Source: Echinostoma caproni (lineage: Eukaryota > Platyhelminthes > Trematoda > Plagiorchiida > Echinostomatidae). Taken from it: a DNA stretch of 10,283 nucleotides. The position numbers and the translations under genes were made by a program. Positions 7,531 through 10,283 of this stretch are shown in pieces; the stretch's first letter is position 1, and each line of letters begins with the position of its first letter. Under the pieces are notes generated by a model. It saw only the letters and a list, made by a program, of their open reading frames with translations, was not told the origin of the DNA and ran no database searches. The stretch lies in assembly GCA_900618425.1 (NCBI GenBank), contig UZAN01042046.1:39823-50105 (forward strand), given 5' to 3'.

Positions 7531-7639
7531 TGTGGCAGTATCGTACTTACAAGCAAATCATGGAAATTATTTATTCCGCATCAAGATCAGTGGAAGAAGA
7601 TTTGTTTGGCACACAGGCTGAACCCAGACGTGTGTGAAA

Positions 7640-7670
7640 TATATGCAATATATGCATATGAAATATATAC
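7640..7670. repeat. AT-rich imperfect repeat around ATATATGCA
   Basis: ATATATGCA occurs twice in tandem, flanked on both sides by GAAATATAT, with a small ATATGCATAT palindrome in the centre. It is a short low-complexity block. Confidence 0.5.
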
Positions 7671-7798
7671 CTGTTGCATTTTTCAAGATCTTAGAATGCC
7701 TTTAAACTGTTTTGATATGGATTGGTCATTATGAGCCATGCCTCTATGATCCCACTGGAGGAGGTGATAACTAATAGATGTAATCGACATTTGAATGT

Positions 7799-7815
7799 AT
7801 GCGGANNNATGCGGA
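7799..7815. other. Assembly gap with repeated flanks
   Basis: Three Ns (7806-7808) are flanked by the same seven bases, ATGCGGA, at 7799-7805 and 7809-7815. This is the pattern left when two contig ends overlap slightly but were joined with a minimal gap. The true sequence may carry only one copy. Any frame read across the gap is unreliable. Confidence 0.7.
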
Positions 7816-7989
7816 AAGTTCGCATATAGGGTTCTAATGGATCCCGCTCGACTAGAGCAGGTGGAGTTAATGCATCCAAATGGGCAGCAATGGGTAGCAA
7901 ACAAAACGGGCGCACAAAAGTGCGTGATTGTAAAAACTGAATCAGAACCATACACACCTAATTTCCTGTGGTTTTCTTTCTTCTACTAG
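7809..7989 (+). CDS. Candidate coding fragment after the gap
   Basis: I do not recognise the product. One frame runs from the gap to TAG at 7987-7989 and reads like folded protein: YRVLMDPARLEQVELMHPNG, then WVANKTGAQKCVIVK, with balanced charged and hydrophobic residues and an N-x-T site. The other two plus frames stop early. A splice donor at ATT followed by GTAAAAAC (7930) and the strong pyrimidine-tract acceptor ending CTACTAG at 7989 would define a 60-nt intron, joining in phase 0 to a frame that stops at 8062-8064. The left boundary is lost in the gap, so the start cannot be placed. Confidence 0.25.
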
Positions 7990-8078
7990 ATCCCAAAATC
8001 GTTGTCCCCTCACGCAAAAACACATGTCGTAACTCTACGCTACCTTCTTTATCACGTATCGTGACCAAAAAAGAACAG
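7990..8078 (+). CDS. Candidate short exon behind a strong acceptor
   Basis: TTTTCTTTCTTCTACTAG (7972-7989) is one of the best 3' splice signals in the window. Behind it the frame entered in phase 1 stays open past 8078 to a stop at 8095-8097. It reads PKIVVPSRKNTC then a Ser/Leu-rich stretch and VTKKEQ. A possible donor, GAACAG followed by GTTTTG, closes it at 8078. This frame does not join to the preceding candidate fragment by any donor I can see (none is in phase 1). The segment may belong with other exons outside the window or be a chance frame. Confidence 0.15.
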
Positions 8079-9877
8079 GTTTTGCAGATTTTTTAAGTGT
8101 CGAGACTTTTCTCGACTGTGTACCTTTTTGACTGGAATGTAGGCAATAGGCTTACAGCTGTCATAATAAAAAGTTGCCTGTTGGAAAAGGAGTTTTTTCA
8201 TCTTATGACATGATAATGCACATGGTACAACGGATCAGAATATCTGCGAAGGGTGTGGATGATTAGAAATTAGTTCCGATTGGTGATCTTCCAATCAAAC
8301 ACTACGTTTCTATCCTGTGTGGCGGAGCAGTATTTACTGAATCATAAACATATTATTCGGCGAGGTGAGGATATTCATCTCACACTTTTGTCGGGAAGTA
8401 GTTTGCAAAATCCAATACTACTGATTAGTGATGGTAGTTTCTAAATGAAATTAATTACGACACAAACTTACGGGAAGGACCAAGGCGAAATCAGATTAGA
8501 AACCAAAATAGTACGGATAAGTAATGCTTGATATTGAACCACGTATGATTCGTGTTCGATGGTAATGCGAGCGGAAAATTGGTGAACTGTCTGTTAGCAC
8601 AGGTCGCATAAACAGCGCGACAATCAGGTAGTGGAAAATCCGGCCACTGGTGTTACTCGAACCCTATTACAAATAGCATGGAAATAGCGCATTCAACGTT
8701 TATCGGAGTGACCCATGTAACAGACTCAATGGCTATCGCCGTAGGAGGGAAGATAATCGTTCAACTTCTGGATACTGTTTCTTAAATAGGAATTTATTAA
8801 TCATGAATACGATGGTATAGACTGCATAAGCATTACAGTGACATCCCTAAGGTTGGATTAAATAATACTGCCTGTGATTTACTTATGAGAAGACGAAAAT
8901 CACCTGGAAACAGCCGGGTAAATCACTGTAATCTAGCGTTAAAATCGGACGTTGGAACCTTGCCCCTGATACTCACCTGTTGCGCTATACGGCTTCTATG
9001 TCGCTGGGGTATGCGTAATCGTTTTTGTAATTGCTGAACTGCATGCTCAAATTACGCGAACAATGAGTGGCCAAAAATCGTTGCGTATATTTTCAAAGTC
9101 AAGAAACATTCCTCACTATATATGTGCCTATGTTTTGCTCAGTTATGTAAGTGGAGGTTTGAATTTTACATGAGAAAATCCTTTACATAGAAGTTATCTA
9201 ACAAAGAAAACCATAGTGAATTAAGTGTACGGTCATAATTATTGGATGTATACAGATCGTGCTCAGAAACGAAGGATTGAGGCAGTTTAATCTACAACAG
9301 CGATTGTGATTGTAGCTAAGTTGGACGCGCTCATGCACGTGCTATCCCACGAAACAATGAAACTCAGAGAGTCCCTCTTGATGAAAGGCCATTTTCAGTG
9401 TGAGATACATTTATGTATAGAACAAAACATTTTCTGATACGAGGTTACTTGCTATCACATTATGCATTCCAAGGATGCTAACACGCTCCACTGTAGCACT
9501 TTCAGCCAGAACTTGATTACAAAAAACCAGCATAAATTTGATTTAGTAGGTGATTATATCCGGGTGCTCGAATAGTTTTGTGCTAGCCGACAGTTCATAT
9601 ATTGTTGTCCAAACTGGAATAATTAGACCATACACAACAGATCCTATTGTCTGTCGAAACTAACTGGGAACGTTCAAACGAAACATTACGGAAAATGTGC
9701 TTCATCTGCTGAGAAAAATACCGCAAGGTAGCAAAGGCTCCTATGCAGTGTGTACGCACACACCAAGTGCAACCGCATGAACAGGTGAAAAAGGGTTGAT
9801 TTGTCTAATCATGAAGATATAACATGGAAAACATTTCTTATCAGAAACCAATGTTCATTGGAGTCTTCTTTAACCGT
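8079..9877. other. No gene recognised; long non-coding stretch
   Basis: There is no open frame of note on either strand across 1.8 kb. A tight hairpin lies at 8099-8116 (GTCGAGA and TCTCGAC around CTTT). ATTACAGTGA (8832-8841) recurs inverted at 8923-8932, and GTGATTTAC (8874-8882) inverted at 8918-8926. Repeats of this size are expected by chance at about this rate. I see nothing else. Confidence 0.5.
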
Positions 9878-10283
9878 TTTCTACGTGAACTTCATCTTGG
9901 GAGTAACCGCTGCTCCAGGGTCACAGACACGGTCTCCGACATGGTGCTTGTACTCTGCTTCCAGCACTTTCAGAATTACACTTGGTTTGCGTTTCACTGG
10001 CATTCCTAACTCGCACATAGTTTGGCTGTGCAGACTGGCAAACGTTTGCTTGTCCGTCGTATTCTCGTTAGAGAAAGTTCGATATGCTGCGCTGTCAACT
10101 TGTTGCTCGTAATTGCCAACTGTCTTCACTGCCGTATTTAAGGCTTCTCCTGACTCAGTTGACTGAAGTTCCGCCATATAAACTGCAGCACATGTGTCAG
10201 ACAAACGTGGCACTCTCTGATTCCCCATCTCCATATGGATCTGGACTAAACAACGATCAGTCTTTCCGCATGGAGCCTTGTCC
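9878..10283 (-). mobile_element. Decayed LTR-retrotransposon integrase fragment (Ty3/gypsy-like)
   Basis: A minus-strand frame is open from the window's right edge to TAG at 9878-9880, at least 134 codons. Reading along it, blocks follow the order seen in Ty3/gypsy integrases. A GNQ-x(5)-LSDTC stretch corresponds to the region after the second catalytic Asp. QSTESGEALN corresponds to the region of the catalytic Glu. SAAYRTFSNENTT matches the AYR-T-x-N/H-E-S-T-G motif, FASLHSQTM the following F-x-L-x-x-G segment, and HHVGDRV the V-G-D-x-V motif of the C-terminal domain. Spacings are shorter than usual, most clearly between the last two blocks, so internal deletions are likely. Integrases insert the element's DNA copy into the genome; this one is probably inactive. 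No LTR is seen in the window. The match is by eye and the blocks are diverged, so a host gene exon remains possible. Confidence 0.42.

Noticed and set aside
7829..7860. GGATCC near CTCGACTAGAG, considered as vector polylinker contamination next to the gap
   Set aside because: Only one full restriction site is present, the order does not match a common polylinker, and the frame continues naturally through it.
8099..8116. 7-bp stem with 4-nt loop, considered as a histone mRNA 3' stem-loop or terminator
   Set aside because: Stem and loop bases do not fit the histone consensus, no histone frame is nearby, and a bacterial-type terminator makes no sense in this context.
9801..10112. Plus-strand 103-codon frame
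   Set aside because: It lies antisense to the longer integrase-like frame, has no domain features, and is best explained as its shadow.
1..10283. CRISPR array, prokaryotic operon, spliced-leader RNA, snRNA and rRNA
   Set aside because: No regularly spaced repeats, no ribosome-binding-site and ORF organisation, and none of the conserved blocks of these RNAs were seen on either strand.

Overview
This window reads as non-coding eukaryotic DNA, not a prokaryotic replicon. It has no long ORFs (the longest is about 147 codons), no operon-like packing and no recognisable RNA operon. It is roughly 40% GC with CA/GT and trinucleotide microsatellites, several strong intron-type 3' splice signals, tRNA-derived Pol III-type elements and a decayed LTR-retrotransposon integrase. 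An invertebrate nuclear genome fits, and a parasitic flatworm (digenean-like) is my best guess. That guess rests on base composition and repeat style only and is weak.

Layout. Positions 1-660 are AT-rich with a pyrimidine-rich start holding a four-tract quadruplex motif (28-46, minus strand) and a CA-type microsatellite near 510-533. A strong 56-nt hairpin lies at 665-720. A Cys-rich candidate exon with good flanking splice signals is at 1064-1189. The 2.3-2.9 kb stretch holds two different tRNA-like units (2329-2412 and about 2838-2919), both on the plus strand and both followed by T-runs. Between them, at 2550-2590, is a segment with the conserved core blocks of a hammerhead ribozyme but no helix I partner. 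Nothing convincing was found from 2920 to 5340 apart from a GT microsatellite.

From 5340 to 8080, five plus-strand segments have exon-like features: 5345-5569, 5641-5873 (the best), 6594-6661, 7809-7989 and 7990-8078. Their reading frames do not chain into one convincing gene, so each is reported separately and cautiously. The same region has an overlapping pair of CpG-rich palindromes (6335-6355), a compound trinucleotide microsatellite (6066-6126), a GC-rich CpG-rich island (about 7141-7530) and a 3-N assembly gap at 7806-7808 flanked by a 7-bp repeat.

Positions 8080-9877 hold nothing I can name. The right end (9878-10283, minus strand) is an open frame running off the window that resembles the late core and C-terminal part of a Ty3/gypsy-type integrase with internal losses.

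No gene in the window can be named with confidence. The best leads for something unusual are the hairpin at 665-720, the hammerhead-like core beside a tRNA-like unit, and the integrase-derived open frame.
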